Shown here piece by piece: positions 1 to 8,831 of a stretch of 64,000 bases of DNA. The notes beneath the pieces were generated by a model. The model searched no databases. It worked only from the letters and a program-made list of their open reading frames with translations, and had not been told where the DNA came from. A program made the position numbers and the translations under genes. Source of the DNA: an uncultured Roseburia sp. (GTDB lineage Bacteria; Bacillota; Clostridia; Lachnospirales; Lachnospiraceae). The stretch is from contig CAMWKH010000008.1 in assembly GCA_947174805.1 (NCBI GenBank), positions 1-64,000 of the forward strand. The letters run 5' to 3'. Numbering within the stretch: the first letter of the stretch is position 1; the number at the start of each line of letters is the position of its first letter.

Positions 1-46
1 ATGTCTTGTTTGTGCCTTGAGCGAAGCGAAAGGAATGATAAAAACC

Positions 47-2011
47 ATGAAAATTACATTAAAAGACGGCTCCGTAAAGGAGTATAATGAAGCAAAATCA
101 GTGTATGAAATTGCAAAGGACATAAGCGAGGGACTTGCAAGGGTGGCATGCGCCGGGGAGATTGACGGTGAAATCCTAGACCTTCGCACAGAGATAGACA
201 GGGATGTCAATTTAAATATTGTGACAAACAGCGATGAGGCGGGGTTAAAGGTTATCCGGCACACTGCAAGCCATGTTTTGGCTGAAGCGGTAAAACGCCT
301 GTTTCCTGATGCAAAAGTGACAATAGGCCCGGCTATCGCAGATGGATTTTATTATGACTTTGACGCAGAGCCTTTCTCCAGGGAAGATTTAGATAAACTG
401 GAGGGGGAGATGAAAAAAATTATAAAGGAAGGTCATGAGATTACCAGATTCACCCTGCCAAGAGACGAGGCCATCGCATTTATGGAGAAAAACGGGGAAC
501 CCTATAAAGTGGAATTGATACAGGATTTGCCCAAAGATGCCCAGATTTCTTTCTATGACCAGGGAGGGTTTGTAGACCTTTGTGCCGGGCCACATTTAAT
601 GAATACCAAGGGAATTAAGGCATACAAGTTGATATCATCTTCTATGGCCTATTGGAGAGGGGATTCCAACCGGGCGCAGTTACAGAGAATCTATGGTACG
701 GCATTTAATAAGAAGGAAGAGTTAAAAGCCCATCTGGAACATTTGGAAGATATCAAAAAACGGGACCACAACAAGCTTGGCCGTGAGATGGGGCTTTTTA
801 CTACCGTGGATGTGATTGGCCAGGGACTGCCCCTGCTTCTGCCCAAGGGAACAAAAATGATTATGAAAATGCAGCGGTGGATTGAGGACTTAGAGGATAA
901 GGAGTGGGGGTATGTGCGCACCAAAACGCCCCTTATGGCAAAATCTGATTTGTATAAGATTTCTGGTCACTGGGACCACTACACAGACGGAATGTTTGTT
1001 TTAGGGGATGAGGATAAGGACAAAGAGGTATTCGCTCTGCGCCCCATGACCTGCCCCTTCCAGTACTATTGTTATAAGAGCGAACAGCACTCCTACCGGG
1101 ATCTGCCCATCCGTTACGGTGAGACTTCCACCTTATTTCGGAATGAGGATTCCGGGGAGATGCATGGGCTCACCAGGGTACGGCAGTTTACCATTTCCGA
1201 GGGCCATCTCGTTGTGCGGCCGGACCAGATGGTGGAAGAGTTTAAGGGGTGCCTGGCCCTGGCAAAGCACTGCCTTACTACTTTAGGGTTAGAGGAGGAT
1301 GTGACATACCATCTCTCCAAATGGGATCCGGACAACAGGGAAAAGTATATTGGTGAGCCGGAAGTCTGGGAGGAAACCCAGCAGCATATGCGGGATATTA
1401 TGGATGAACTTCAGATAAATTATGTGGAGGATGTGGGGGAGGCTGCTTTCTATGGCCCCAAAGTGGATATTAATGCAAAAAATGTTTACGGCAAAGAGGA
1501 CACCATGATTACCATTCAGTGGGATGCCCTGCTGGCGGAACAGTTTGACATGTATTATATTGACAAAGAGGGCAGCAAGATTCGACCCTGTATTATCCAC
1601 AGAACATCCATTGGCTGTTATGAGAGGACTCTTGCCTGGCTCATTGAAAAATATGCGGGAAAATTCCCCACATGGCTTTGCCCGGAGCAGGTGCGCATTC
1701 TTCCTATTTCTGAAAAGTATGAAGAATATGCCAATAAAGTATGCGCAGAACTGGAAAAAAATGGTATTGATGTAACGGTGGATAACCGTTCGGAAAAAAT
1801 CGGTTTTAAAATCAGGGAGGCACGGCTGGACAAACTTCCCTACATGCTTGTGGTGGGGCAGAAAGAGGAAGAGGATGGAACCGTCTCCGTGAGAAGCCGC
1901 TTTGCGGGAGATGAGGGAAGCAAAAAAGTGGAGGATTTTATTTCTTTTATTAAAAAAGAGATTGATACAAAAGAAATCCGAAAAGAGGAAGTGACGGAAG
2001 AGGCAAAATAG
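47..2011 (+). CDS. thrS: Threonine--tRNA ligase
   Basis: Class II synthetase charging tRNA-Thr in the cytoplasm. The 654 residues are close to the usual length of about 640. An N-terminal TGS domain (about 1-62) is followed by the editing-domain motif HTASH (H72, H76). The catalytic core has RPMTCPF with the zinc-type Cys336 and the class II motif 3 region IHRTSIGCYER. The C-terminal anticodon-binding domain begins near WLCPEQVRILP. Three in-frame starts exist: TTG 17, ATG 35 and ATG 47. I chose ATG 47 because the protein then begins MKITLKDG, as in the family, and AAAGGA at 29-34 lies upstream, though at 12 nt the spacing is rather long. ATG 35 is the alternative. Any T-box leader would lie outside the window. 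A terminator follows at once. Confidence 0.97.
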   Translation: MKITLKDGSVKEYNEAKSVYEIAKDISEGLARVACAGEIDGEILDLRTEIDRDVNLNIVTNSDEAGLKVIRHTASHVLAEAVKRLFPDAKVTIGPAIADGFYYDFDAEPFSREDLDKLEGEMKKIIKEGHEITRFTLPRDEAIAFMEKNGEPYKVELIQDLPKDAQISFYDQGGFVDLCAGPHLMNTKGIKAYKLISSSMAYWRGDSNRAQLQRIYGTAFNKKEELKAHLEHLEDIKKRDHNKLGREMGLFTTVDVIGQGLPLLLPKGTKMIMKMQRWIEDLEDKEWGYVRTKTPLMAKSDLYKISGHWDHYTDGMFVLGDEDKDKEVFALRPMTCPFQYYCYKSEQHSYRDLPIRYGETSTLFRNEDSGEMHGLTRVRQFTISEGHLVVRPDQMVEEFKGCLALAKHCLTTLGLEEDVTYHLSKWDPDNREKYIGEPEVWEETQQHMRDIMDELQINYVEDVGEAAFYGPKVDINAKNVYGKEDTMITIQWDALLAEQFDMYYIDKEGSKIRPCIIHRTSIGCYERTLAWLIEKYAGKFPTWLCPEQVRILPISEKYEEYANKVCAELEKNGIDVTVDNRSEKIGFKIREARLDKLPYMLVVGQKEEEDGTVSVRSRFAGDEGSKKVEDFISFIKKEIDTKEIRKEEVTEEAK

Positions 2012-2045
2012 TAATTGTATAAAAATAGAAAAATTGCAGATACTA

Positions 2046-2075
2046 AGTCCGGCTGAGTAATTGGCCGGACTTTTT
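2046..2075 (+). terminator. Rho-independent terminator of thrS
   Basis: Stem AGTCCGGC (2046-2053) pairs with GCCGGACT (2064-2071), with a 10-nt loop and a run of T ending at 2075. It starts 35 bases after the thrS stop. Confidence 0.9.
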
Positions 2076-2091
2076 GCATTATGAAAAGAGA

Positions 2092-2179
2092 TGCAAAACC
2101 TCCGGGAGGATTGCACTGCGGCAGGTGAAATGCCGCCAGGCGGCCTGCCGGGGCGTAGAATTTCCCAGTGGGAAATTCT
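2092..2179. other. Array of three perfect or near-perfect hairpins
   Basis: Three consecutive inverted repeats sit between the thrS terminator and the DUF1540 gene. The first is TGCAA..CCTCC-G-GGAGG..TTGCA (2092-2115). The second is CGGCAGG (2119-2125) with CCTGCCG (2144-2150), enclosing GCCG/CGGC. The third is AGAATTTCCC-AGT-GGGAAATTCT (2157-2179). I do not recognise a known riboswitch. The array could be a structured leader or an intergenic palindromic repeat element. No clear promoter lies between the terminator and the array. Confidence 0.6.
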
Positions 2180-2235
2180 GATTCATGAGCATGGAAAAGT
2201 TTCCAGCCCATTAAAAATCAGGAAGGAGAGACACT

Positions 2236-2550
2236 ATGACAAGATTAGTATGTTCTGCCACCAATTGTCTTTACAACGATGACCGGTACTGCTGCAAGGG
2301 AGATATCCAGATAGAGGGAGAGGGAGCCACTACTTCCAATGCTACCTGTTGTTCCAGTTTCCGGGAGAGAAAAGGGGAAATGGGACGGAATGCGGCTATG
2401 GAGCCAACCCGTGACATTGAAATTGACTGCAAGGCCTGCCACTGTAAATACAATGAGGACTGCCGCTGTACTGCCGATCAGATCGGCATCGGGGGAAGCC
2501 ATGCATGTAAATGCCAGGAGACGGAGTGTATGACATTCTGCTGCCAGTAA
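2236..2550 (+). CDS. Small Cys-rich protein with two DUF1540 domains
   Basis: A 104-residue protein with two copies of the DUF1540 Cys cluster, about residues 5-42 (CSATNC...CCKG...CCSSF) and 62-102 (CKACHC...CRC...CKC...CMTFC). The Cys spacing suggests metal binding, but the function of the family is unknown. It carries no signal peptide or membrane segment, so it is probably cytoplasmic. The start ATG 2236 has a strong ribosome site, AGGAAGGAG at 2220-2228. The gene stands alone between two terminators, behind the hairpin array at 2092-2179. Confidence 0.88.
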   Translation: MTRLVCSATNCLYNDDRYCCKGDIQIEGEGATTSNATCCSSFRERKGEMGRNAAMEPTRDIEIDCKACHCKYNEDCRCTADQIGIGGSHACKCQETECMTFCCQ

Positions 2551-2613
2551 AGAGAATTTTCTGAAAAAACACCATATTTTGTGCTCGACTTTAAAAATAA
2601 GCACAGTATATTG

Positions 2614-2653
2614 AAAAATGCATCAGATAATTTTTATCTGATGCATTTTTTTT
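2614..2653 (+). terminator. Terminator of the DUF1540 gene
   Basis: A long stem (2614-2630 with 2634-2650, core ATGCATCAGATAA) has a 3-nt loop and runs into eight or more T. It isolates the division cluster from upstream transcription. Confidence 0.93.
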
Positions 2654-2664
2654 GTCCGTTGCCC

Positions 2665-2693
2665 TTGCATTTTACTCTGTTCTAAGATAGAAT
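2665..2693 (+). promoter_or_regulatory. Sigma-A promoter of the division and cell-wall cluster
   Basis: TTGCAT (2665-2670), a 17-bp spacer, then TAGAAT (2688-2693). It lies just after the terminator and before the MraZ operator repeats. Confidence 0.8.
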
Positions 2694-2702
2694 AGACATT
2701 AC

Positions 2703-2738
2703 AAGTGGAGGAAAGTGGATGGAAATGGTGAAAAGTGG
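2703..2738 (+). promoter_or_regulatory. Predicted MraZ operator: four boxes at 10-bp spacing
   Basis: AAGTGG occurs at 2703-2708, 2713-2718 and 2733-2738, with AAATGG at 2723-2728, exactly one helical turn apart. MraZ proteins of several bacteria bind tandem G-rich boxes of this kind with about 10-bp periodicity in front of their own gene. The boxes start about 10 bases after the -10 element, which fits repression near the transcription start. Confidence 0.8.
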
Positions 2739-2774
2739 TATGAAATACCATTTCTGGGGAAGCAGGTGTCCATT

Positions 2775-3206
2775 ATGTTCATGGGAGAGTACAGTCACAC
2801 AATCGATGCCAAGGGCAGGTTGATTGTTCCATCCAAATTCAGAGAACAGCTTGGAAATGAGTTTGTTGTAACGAAGGGATTGGATGGATGTCTTTTTGTG
2901 TACCCCATTGAAGAATGGAAAAATATCGAAGAAAAGTTCCGAGGAATTCCTCTCACTACGAAAGACGCCAGAAAATTCTCCAGATTTTTCTTTGCAGGGG
3001 CGGCCAGCTGTGAGGTGGACAAGCAGGGAAGAATTCTTCTTCCCCAGGTTTTAAGAGAGTTTGCGGACCTTGGTAAAGACGTGGTTTTAGTGGGAGTTTT
3101 AAGCAGAATCGAAATTTGGAGTAAGGAAAGATGGCAGGATACCAACTCTTATGAGGATATGGATGAGGTGGCGGAGCATATGGCAGAGCTTGGCCTTAGC
3201 ATTTGA
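2775..3206 (+). CDS. mraZ: Transcriptional regulator MraZ
   Basis: A ring-forming DNA-binding protein of the AbrB/SpoVT fold that controls the division cluster. Its 143 residues match the family length. Two MraZ repeats are visible, each with a DAKGR-type motif: [16 protein letters not shown] near residue 9 and [15 protein letters not shown] near residue 80. The frame is open back to GTG 2715, but that codon lies inside the operator boxes. ATG 2775 gives the family's canonical MFMGEYSH start, although its ribosome site (AGGTG, 2764-2768) is weak. It is the first gene of the cluster. Confidence 0.95.
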   Translation: MFMGEYSHTIDAKGRLIVPSKFREQLGNEFVVTKGLDGCLFVYPIEEWKNIEEKFRGIPLTTKDARKFSRFFFAGAASCEVDKQGRILLPQVLREFADLGKDVVLVGVLSRIEIWSKERWQDTNSYEDMDEVAEHMAELGLSI

Positions 3207-3238
3207 TCACATCGGCACAAGGCAAAGAGGGGATTGAT

Positions 3239-4177
3239 ATGGAATTTGAACATAAGTCTGTTTTACTGGAGGAGACAATTAAATATTTAAAAATCCGCCA
3301 GAATGGGATTTATGTGGATGGAACCTTAGGGGGAGGCGGGCATTCTTTTCAGATTGCAAAGCGGCTTTCTGAGGAGGGACGGCTTGTGGGAATTGACCAG
3401 GACGGGGATGCCATTGCAGCCGCCAAAGACCGTCTAACACTTTATTTGGACAGGGTTTCCATTGTGCGCAGCAATTACAGCGCTATGGGCCAGGTTCTCC
3501 TGGGCCTTGGAATAACAAAGGTTGACGGCATACTGCTGGACCTTGGAGTGTCTTCCTTTCAGTTAGACGCCCCGGAGCGTGGGTTTACCTACCGCAGGGA
3601 GGATGCGCCCCTTGATATGCGTATGGACACAAGGAGCTCCCTCACAGCGGAAGATATTGTAAACGAGTACAGTGAGATGGAGCTTTACCGGATTATCCGG
3701 GATTACGGGGAGGACCGCTTTGCAAAAAATATTGCAAAGCACATCGTCAGGGAGAGGGAGAGAAAGCGGATTGTGACAGCAGGAGAATTAAACGCAGTGA
3801 TTTCCGCAGCTATCCCCAAGAAAATCCAGGTAACGGGGGGCCACCCGGCAAAGCGCACCTATCAGGCGATACGCATTGAGTTAAACCGTGAGCTTGATGT
3901 GCTAAGAGACACTTTGGATGAGATGATTGACTTGTTAAATCCCGGGGGAAGGCTGTGTATCATCACATTTCATTCCCTGGAAGACCGGATTGTAAAAACT
4001 GTATTTCGGAAAAACGAAAACCCCTGTGTGTGTCCAAAGGAATTTCCCGTATGTGTGTGCGGGAATTTGCCTAAGGGAAAGGTGATTTCAAAAAAACCTG
4101 TCCTGCCCGGGGAAGAGGAAATGAAAGAGAACAAAAGATCAAAAAGTGCGAAACTTCGTGTTTTTGAGAGAATATAA
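3239..4177 (+). CDS. rsmH: 16S rRNA (cytosine1402-N4)-methyltransferase
   Basis: SAM-dependent methyltransferase (formerly MraW) that modifies 16S rRNA C1402 in the ribosomal P site. The 312 residues match the family. The start reads [12 protein letters not shown] and the SAM-binding motif is [12 protein letters not shown] near residue 25. [15 protein letters not shown] and the C-terminal [12 protein letters not shown] are also family signatures. ATG 3239 is preceded by AGAGGGG at 3226-3232. The frame continues 36 bases upstream into the mraZ stop region, but without a ribosome site there. The next gene, ftsL, starts 44 bases after the stop. Confidence 0.97.
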   Translation: MEFEHKSVLLEETIKYLKIRQNGIYVDGTLGGGGHSFQIAKRLSEEGRLVGIDQDGDAIAAAKDRLTLYLDRVSIVRSNYSAMGQVLLGLGITKVDGILLDLGVSSFQLDAPERGFTYRREDAPLDMRMDTRSSLTAEDIVNEYSEMELYRIIRDYGEDRFAKNIAKHIVRERERKRIVTAGELNAVISAAIPKKIQVTGGHPAKRTYQAIRIELNRELDVLRDTLDEMIDLLNPGGRLCIITFHSLEDRIVKTVFRKNENPCVCPKEFPVCVCGNLPKGKVISKKPVLPGEEEMKENKRSKSAKLRVFERI

Positions 4178-4221
4178 AAAACTTATGACGGCAAATATGT
4201 GACAGAAAGAGAGAGAAGAGA

Positions 4222-4731
4222 ATGAAAAGAGAAGCTAACTCAAACACCCGAAGAAGACAGCCTGAATTTAAGACAAATTATTATGTAGATGGAAATACCG
4301 TAAAGCGGCTGGAGGGGGAGCCTGAGGAGCGCCGCCAGCGCCAGTTGGAGAAAGAGCGCCGCCAGAGGCGTCAGAATAACCGTCGTGTGGCCAGGAGGAA
4401 TCAGGAAAAAGCCCTTAGGATGAATATGGGGTATGTGATTTTCTGCACCATGGCGGTGCTGATTTCCTGCGGCGTGTGTGTTACCTACATCCAGTTACAG
4501 TCCGATATAACCAGCAGGATGAAGCATATCTCAACTTTGGAAAGCCAGATTACAGATTTAAAAGCGGACAACGATGCGGCAATAAAGCGAATTGATTTGT
4601 CCACAGATTTGGAGGATGTGAAGCATAAGGCGATTCACGAGCTTGGCATGAAATATGCAGGGCCGGGCCAGATTGTATACTACACAGTGGAGGACAGCGA
4701 TTATATGAATCAATATACCGATATTCCCTAA
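4222..4731 (+). CDS. ftsL: Cell division protein FtsL-like
   Basis: A predicted bitopic membrane protein of 169 residues. A long, highly charged Arg/Lys/Glu-rich cytoplasmic tail (1-68) precedes one transmembrane segment (about 72-92, MGYVIFCTMAVLISCGVCV). An extracellular coiled coil follows (HISTLESQITDLKADN). FtsL partners with DivIC/FtsB and FtsQ/DivIB at the septum and is poorly conserved, so the call rests mainly on topology and position between rsmH and the penicillin-binding protein. The tail is longer than in Bacillus. The ribosome site is GAGAGAAGAG. Confidence 0.8.
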   Translation: MKREANSNTRRRQPEFKTNYYVDGNTVKRLEGEPEERRQRQLEKERRQRRQNNRRVARRNQEKALRMNMGYVIFCTMAVLISCGVCVTYIQLQSDITSRMKHISTLESQITDLKADNDAAIKRIDLSTDLEDVKHKAIHELGMKYAGPGQIVYYTVEDSDYMNQYTDIP

Positions 4732-4805
4732 GGATTCGGCGGTCTGGCTTTCAGTGTGGACGAAAAAGAAATGATTATGATATTCCAGAATAGCAGGAGA
4801 GCAGT

Positions 4806-6860
4806 GTGAGAAAAAGAAAAAAGCGGACAGTGAAAAAGTTCCATAAAAAAATGCAGAAAAAACTTCTGGTTGAATTTTTATTTATCACAGTAGTGTTGGT
4901 GGGGCTGATTGGACGGTTGATGTATATCGAGTATACCAGCGGGGAAAAATACGAAAAAATCGTGCTGTCCCAGCAGGAGTATAACAGCCGCACGATCCCA
5001 TACCAGAGGGGAGATATTGTAGATACAAAAGGAACTGTTTTGGCTACCAGCGTTGATGTTTACAATGTAATCTTAGACTGTAAAGTCTTAAACCAGAAAG
5101 AGAAGGATAAAAACGATACCATTGACGCTTTGGTGTCCTGTTTTCCTGATTTGAACAAAGATGACATCTTAAAGGAGTTAGAAGAACATCCTGCCAGCCA
5201 GTATACTGTGCTGGCTAAACGTCTTTCCTACGATGAGATTCAGCCCTTTGTGCAGATGCAGGCGGACACGGAAAAGTACCCCAATATCAATGGCAATGCG
5301 GTGTGGTTTGAGAAGGAGTATATCAGGAATTATCCCTATAAAACCCTGGCTTCCTCCCTGATTGGTTTTGTGTCCTCCGGGAATGTGGGTACTACGGGGC
5401 TTGAGAATTATTATAACAGTACCTTAAATGGGGTGAATGGAAGGCAGTATGGATATCTAAATTCTGATAATAATTTTGAAAAGACGATCAAAGACCCCAG
5501 GGACGGCAATACGGTTGTCACCACCGTTGATGTGAATATCCAGTCTGTGGCAGAAGAAAAAATTGCGGAATTCAACGAAAAACATAAAGATGGTTATGTG
5601 GAGGGGCCTGGAACACTGCACACGGCGGTCCTTATTATGAATCCCCAAAACGGGGAAGTCCTGGCCATGGCGGATTACCCTAGTTTTGATTTGAATAACC
5701 CCAGGGATTTAACGCCTTTTTACACAGAGGAAGAACTGGCGGGGAAAAGTGAGGAGGACAAGATGGACCTTCTCAATCAGCTGTGGGGGAATTTCTGTGT
5801 GAATTCCACCTTTGAGCCGGGCTCCACGATAAAGCCTTTCACAGTGGCCACAGGGCTTGAGACGGGAAAACTTACCGGGAATGAGGTTTACATCTGTGAC
5901 GGGGAGCAGGTATTTCCGGGGGATATCCATATTCACTGTGTCAGCAGGGCAGGACACGGACAGGAGACGGTGGAAAAGTCCCTGATGGATTCCTGCAACG
6001 ACGCTCTGATGCAGATGGCGGAGACCATAGGGATTGAGGACTTTACCACATACCAGAGTATTTTCGGCTTTGGGGAAAAGACCAATATAGACCTTCCCGG
6101 GGAGGCAAGGACCGACTCTTTGATGTTTACAAATGAAACCATGAAGCCTATTGATTTGGCTACCAACTCTTTCGGCCAAAGTTTTAACTGCAGCATGATA
6201 CAGCTTGCCGCCTCATTTGCATCCCTGGTCAATGGGGGGAATCTCTACCAGCCCCATGTGGTGAAAAAAATTTTGGATTCTGAGGGGAATACCATAGAAA
6301 ATATACGTCCCACAGTACTGAAACAGACGGTTTCCAAAAACACCTCCGAAACCTTAAAGACATATTTAAAGGCAGTGGTGGCAGAGGGAACAGGGAATAC
6401 GGCAAAAGTCAACGGCTATTCCATGGGTGGGAAAACCGGTACGGCGCAGAAGCGTCCGGTGGAGAATAAAAAATATCTCCTTTCCTTTGTGGGGTATGCC
6501 CCGGCGGATAATCCGCAGGTTTTGGTGTATGTGGTGGTGGATGAGCCAAATGTAGAAGACCAGGCCCACAGCAACTATGCCCAGGAGCTGGCAAAAAATA
6601 TTATGGAAGAGGTACTCCCTTATATGAATCTCTATCCTGACGAAGCAGTTATCAGAGAGCCGGAAAATCAGGGAGAAGGCCAGGAGGGAGAAGAAGGAGA
6701 GACAGGAGAAGGCCAGGAGGGAGAAGAAGGAGAAAAACCGGAAGATTCCCTGGTGTGGGGAGATATTTTTGAAGACGGATATGAAGATGACTTTGATGAT
6801 AAATTAGAGCAGGAGCAGGAACGTGAGCAGGAACCAGAACCGGAACAGGGCCAGGAGTAA
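4806..6860 (+). CDS. ftsI: Septal class B penicillin-binding protein (FtsI/PbpB type)
   Basis: A D,D-transpeptidase that cross-links septal peptidoglycan. One N-terminal membrane anchor (about 18-40) follows a Lys/Arg-rich head. The dimerisation domain contains RGDIVDTKG, and the transpeptidase domain has the three active-site motifs STIK (Ser340), SCN (Ser396) and KTG (Lys543). There is no PASTA domain. The last 60 residues are an acidic Glu/Gly/Gln-rich tail with an 11-residue repeat (DNA 6672-6733). The start is GTG 4806 with AGGAGA at 4795-4800. The adjacent second PBP gene is the sporulation-type paralogue, which favours a vegetative septal role here. Confidence 0.93.
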   Translation: MRKRKKRTVKKFHKKMQKKLLVEFLFITVVLVGLIGRLMYIEYTSGEKYEKIVLSQQEYNSRTIPYQRGDIVDTKGTVLATSVDVYNVILDCKVLNQKEKDKNDTIDALVSCFPDLNKDDILKELEEHPASQYTVLAKRLSYDEIQPFVQMQADTEKYPNINGNAVWFEKEYIRNYPYKTLASSLIGFVSSGNVGTTGLENYYNSTLNGVNGRQYGYLNSDNNFEKTIKDPRDGNTVVTTVDVNIQSVAEEKIAEFNEKHKDGYVEGPGTLHTAVLIMNPQNGEVLAMADYPSFDLNNPRDLTPFYTEEELAGKSEEDKMDLLNQLWGNFCVNSTFEPGSTIKPFTVATGLETGKLTGNEVYICDGEQVFPGDIHIHCVSRAGHGQETVEKSLMDSCNDALMQMAETIGIEDFTTYQSIFGFGEKTNIDLPGEARTDSLMFTNETMKPIDLATNSFGQSFNCSMIQLAASFASLVNGGNLYQPHVVKKILDSEGNTIENIRPTVLKQTVSKNTSETLKTYLKAVVAEGTGNTAKVNGYSMGGKTGTAQKRPVENKKYLLSFVGYAPADNPQVLVYVVVDEPNVEDQAHSNYAQELAKNIMEEVLPYMNLYPDEAVIREPENQGEGQEGEEGETGEGQEGEEGEKPEDSLVWGDIFEDGYEDDFDDKLEQEQEREQEPEPEQGQE
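6672..6733 (+). repeat. 33-bp tandem repeat inside ftsI
   Basis: Two nearly identical copies at 6672-6704 and 6705-6733 (the second truncated), period 33 bp. They encode GEGQEGEEGE twice in the acidic C-terminal tail of the penicillin-binding protein. Confidence 0.9.
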
Positions 6861-6927
6861 AACCGGTAACATAACCTTGGAAAACCGGGAATAAAATAAA
6901 CTAAAAGTCTTTTATGGGGCGTTGTCT

Positions 6928-8688
6928 ATGTTTCGGTATAAAACATTTAACCGGAAGAAAACCATGGTGATGTTTGTCTGTGTCCTGTTTATCCTTATGT
7001 TTCTCATCGGACGGCTGGTGTACCTTATGGTGTTCTGCTCCGAGTATTATGGAAAAAAAGCGGAGGACCTCCACGAGAGGGAGAGGGACATCAAGGCAGC
7101 CAGGGGCAGGATTATAGATGCCACAGGGACTGTCCTTGCGGCAAATAAGACGGTGTGTACCATCTCGGTGATTTACAACCAGGTGAAAGATAAAGAGGAA
7201 GTCATTGCCGTTTTGACAAAAGAGCTGGGCATGTCAGAGGAAAAAGTCAGGGTAAGGGTGGAGAAAGTAAGTTCCATTGAGCGGATCAAATCCAATGTGG
7301 ATAAGGAGACCGGGGATAGGATACGCGCTTACGGCCTATCCGGGGTGAAGGTGGATGAGGATTATAAACGGTACTATCCCTATGACACCTTAGCCTCCAA
7401 AGTGCTGGGATTTACCGGAGGGGACAATCAGGGGATTGTGGGGCTGGAAGTCAAATATGACGAATATATGCAGGGCACAAACGGGAAAATACTCACTCTC
7501 ACAGATGCTAGGGGGGTGGAGATTGAGAATGCCGGGGAGTCTAGGCTTGACCCGGTGGACGGCAACGATCTTCATATTACCCTGGACTATAATATACAGA
7601 TGTACGCCCAGCAGGCGGCAGGTAAGGCCCTGGAGCAAAAACAGGCGGACAGTGTCTCGGTGATTGCCATGAATCCCCAGAACGGGGAGATAATGGCCAT
7701 GGTAAATGTGCCGGAATTTAATTTAAACGACCCCTTTACCTTAAATTATGAGTTGACGGAGGAAGTGTCTGAGGAAAAAAAGCAGGAGCTTTTGAACAAA
7801 ATGTGGAGAAACCAATGTATCAACGATACCTATGAGCCGGGCTCCACCTTTAAAATTATAACCACAGCGGCGGCTCTGGAAGAGGGCGTGGTGAAGCTTA
7901 CGGACAGCTTTTACTGCAGGGGATATTATACGGTGGAGGACAGAAACATTCACTGCCATAAAGTTTCCGGCCACGGCTCGGAGGACTTTATCCACGGGAT
8001 TATGAACTCCTGCAATCCGGTATTTATTGATGTGGGGCTTCGGGTGGGGCCGGAGCACTATTACGATTATTTCAGTCAGTTCGGGCTGTTGAAAAAGACA
8101 GGGATTGACCTTCCCGGGGAGGCCGCCACCATCATGCACTCCAAAGAGAATATCGGCCTTGTGGAGCTGGCGACTATGTCTTTCGGCCAGTCCTTCCAGA
8201 TTACCCCCATGCAATTACTCACCACAGTTTCCGCCATGATAAATGGGGGAGACAGGGTAACCCCCCACTTTGGGGCAAGTATAAAAGACAGCGAAGGAAA
8301 TGTGATAAAGACTTTTCAGTACGATACGAAAGAGTCTGTGGTATCGGAGGAAACCTCGGAAAAAATACGTTTTTTGTTGGAGAAAGTAGTCTCTGAAGGG
8401 GGCGGGAAAAACGCAAAGATTCCCGGGTATTCCATCGGGGGCAAGACCGCTACTTCCCAGACCCTTCCCAGAAGCGCCCACAAATATATCTCCTCATTTT
8501 TGGGGTTCGCCCCGGCAGAAAATCCACAGGTATTGCTTTTGGTAATTATTAACAATCCACAGGGAATCTATTACGGCGGTACCATTGCAGCCCCTGTGGC
8601 CCGAGAAATTTTTGAGGATATCCTGCCTTATCTGGGGATTCCCTATGATGAAAATGCGGCAAAAGAAGGGGAGGAAGGGGAAAGTTGA
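6928..8688 (+). CDS. spoVD: SpoVD-like class B penicillin-binding protein
   Basis: A second transpeptidase of 586 residues directly after ftsI, the position of spoVD in Bacillus. In that organism SpoVD makes the spore cortex with SpoVE. One N-terminal anchor (about 10-32) is followed by a dimerisation domain with RGRIIDATG, then the catalytic domain with STFK (Ser306) and SCN (Ser361). The third motif reads KTA (Lys506) rather than the usual KTG. There is no PASTA domain, unlike Bacillus SpoVD. I chose ATG 6928, with GGGG at 6916-6919, over TTG 6922. Which of the two PBPs serves division and which serves the spore is inferred from order. Confidence 0.85.
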   Translation: MFRYKTFNRKKTMVMFVCVLFILMFLIGRLVYLMVFCSEYYGKKAEDLHERERDIKAARGRIIDATGTVLAANKTVCTISVIYNQVKDKEEVIAVLTKELGMSEEKVRVRVEKVSSIERIKSNVDKETGDRIRAYGLSGVKVDEDYKRYYPYDTLASKVLGFTGGDNQGIVGLEVKYDEYMQGTNGKILTLTDARGVEIENAGESRLDPVDGNDLHITLDYNIQMYAQQAAGKALEQKQADSVSVIAMNPQNGEIMAMVNVPEFNLNDPFTLNYELTEEVSEEKKQELLNKMWRNQCINDTYEPGSTFKIITTAAALEEGVVKLTDSFYCRGYYTVEDRNIHCHKVSGHGSEDFIHGIMNSCNPVFIDVGLRVGPEHYYDYFSQFGLLKKTGIDLPGEAATIMHSKENIGLVELATMSFGQSFQITPMQLLTTVSAMINGGDRVTPHFGASIKDSEGNVIKTFQYDTKESVVSEETSEKIRFLLEKVVSEGGGKNAKIPGYSIGGKTATSQTLPRSAHKYISSFLGFAPAENPQVLLLVIINNPQGIYYGGTIAAPVAREIFEDILPYLGIPYDENAAKEGEEGES

Positions 8689-8690
8689 AC

Positions 8691-8719
8691 TTGCACAATA
8701 AAGAAAAATAACGTATACT
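8691..8719 (+). promoter_or_regulatory. Internal promoter before mraY
   Basis: TTGCAC (8691-8696), 17 bp, TATACT (8714-8719) in the 143-base gap between spoVD and mraY. It could let mraY-murD-ftsW-ftsQ be transcribed independently of the MraZ-controlled promoter. Confidence 0.7.
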
Positions 8720-8831
8720 AAATTGTTGGAATTGGGTAACGGTTCAGATTCTCTGAATGGTTACGGTATTGGAAAGTATGGATGCCATACAAATATACAT
8801 GCGGATTCGCAGAAGTAAAGAGGTAGAGAAT

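Noticed and set aside
1289-2116. Minus-strand open frame of 275 codons opposite thrS
   Set aside because: It lies antisense to the strongly conserved synthetase, has no ribosome site or family similarity, and its composition (Phe/His/Ile-rich) is that of a reverse-complement shadow.
2715-2774. N-terminal extension of MraZ
   Set aside because: The upstream GTG lies inside the predicted operator boxes; the family starts at MFMGEY (2775).
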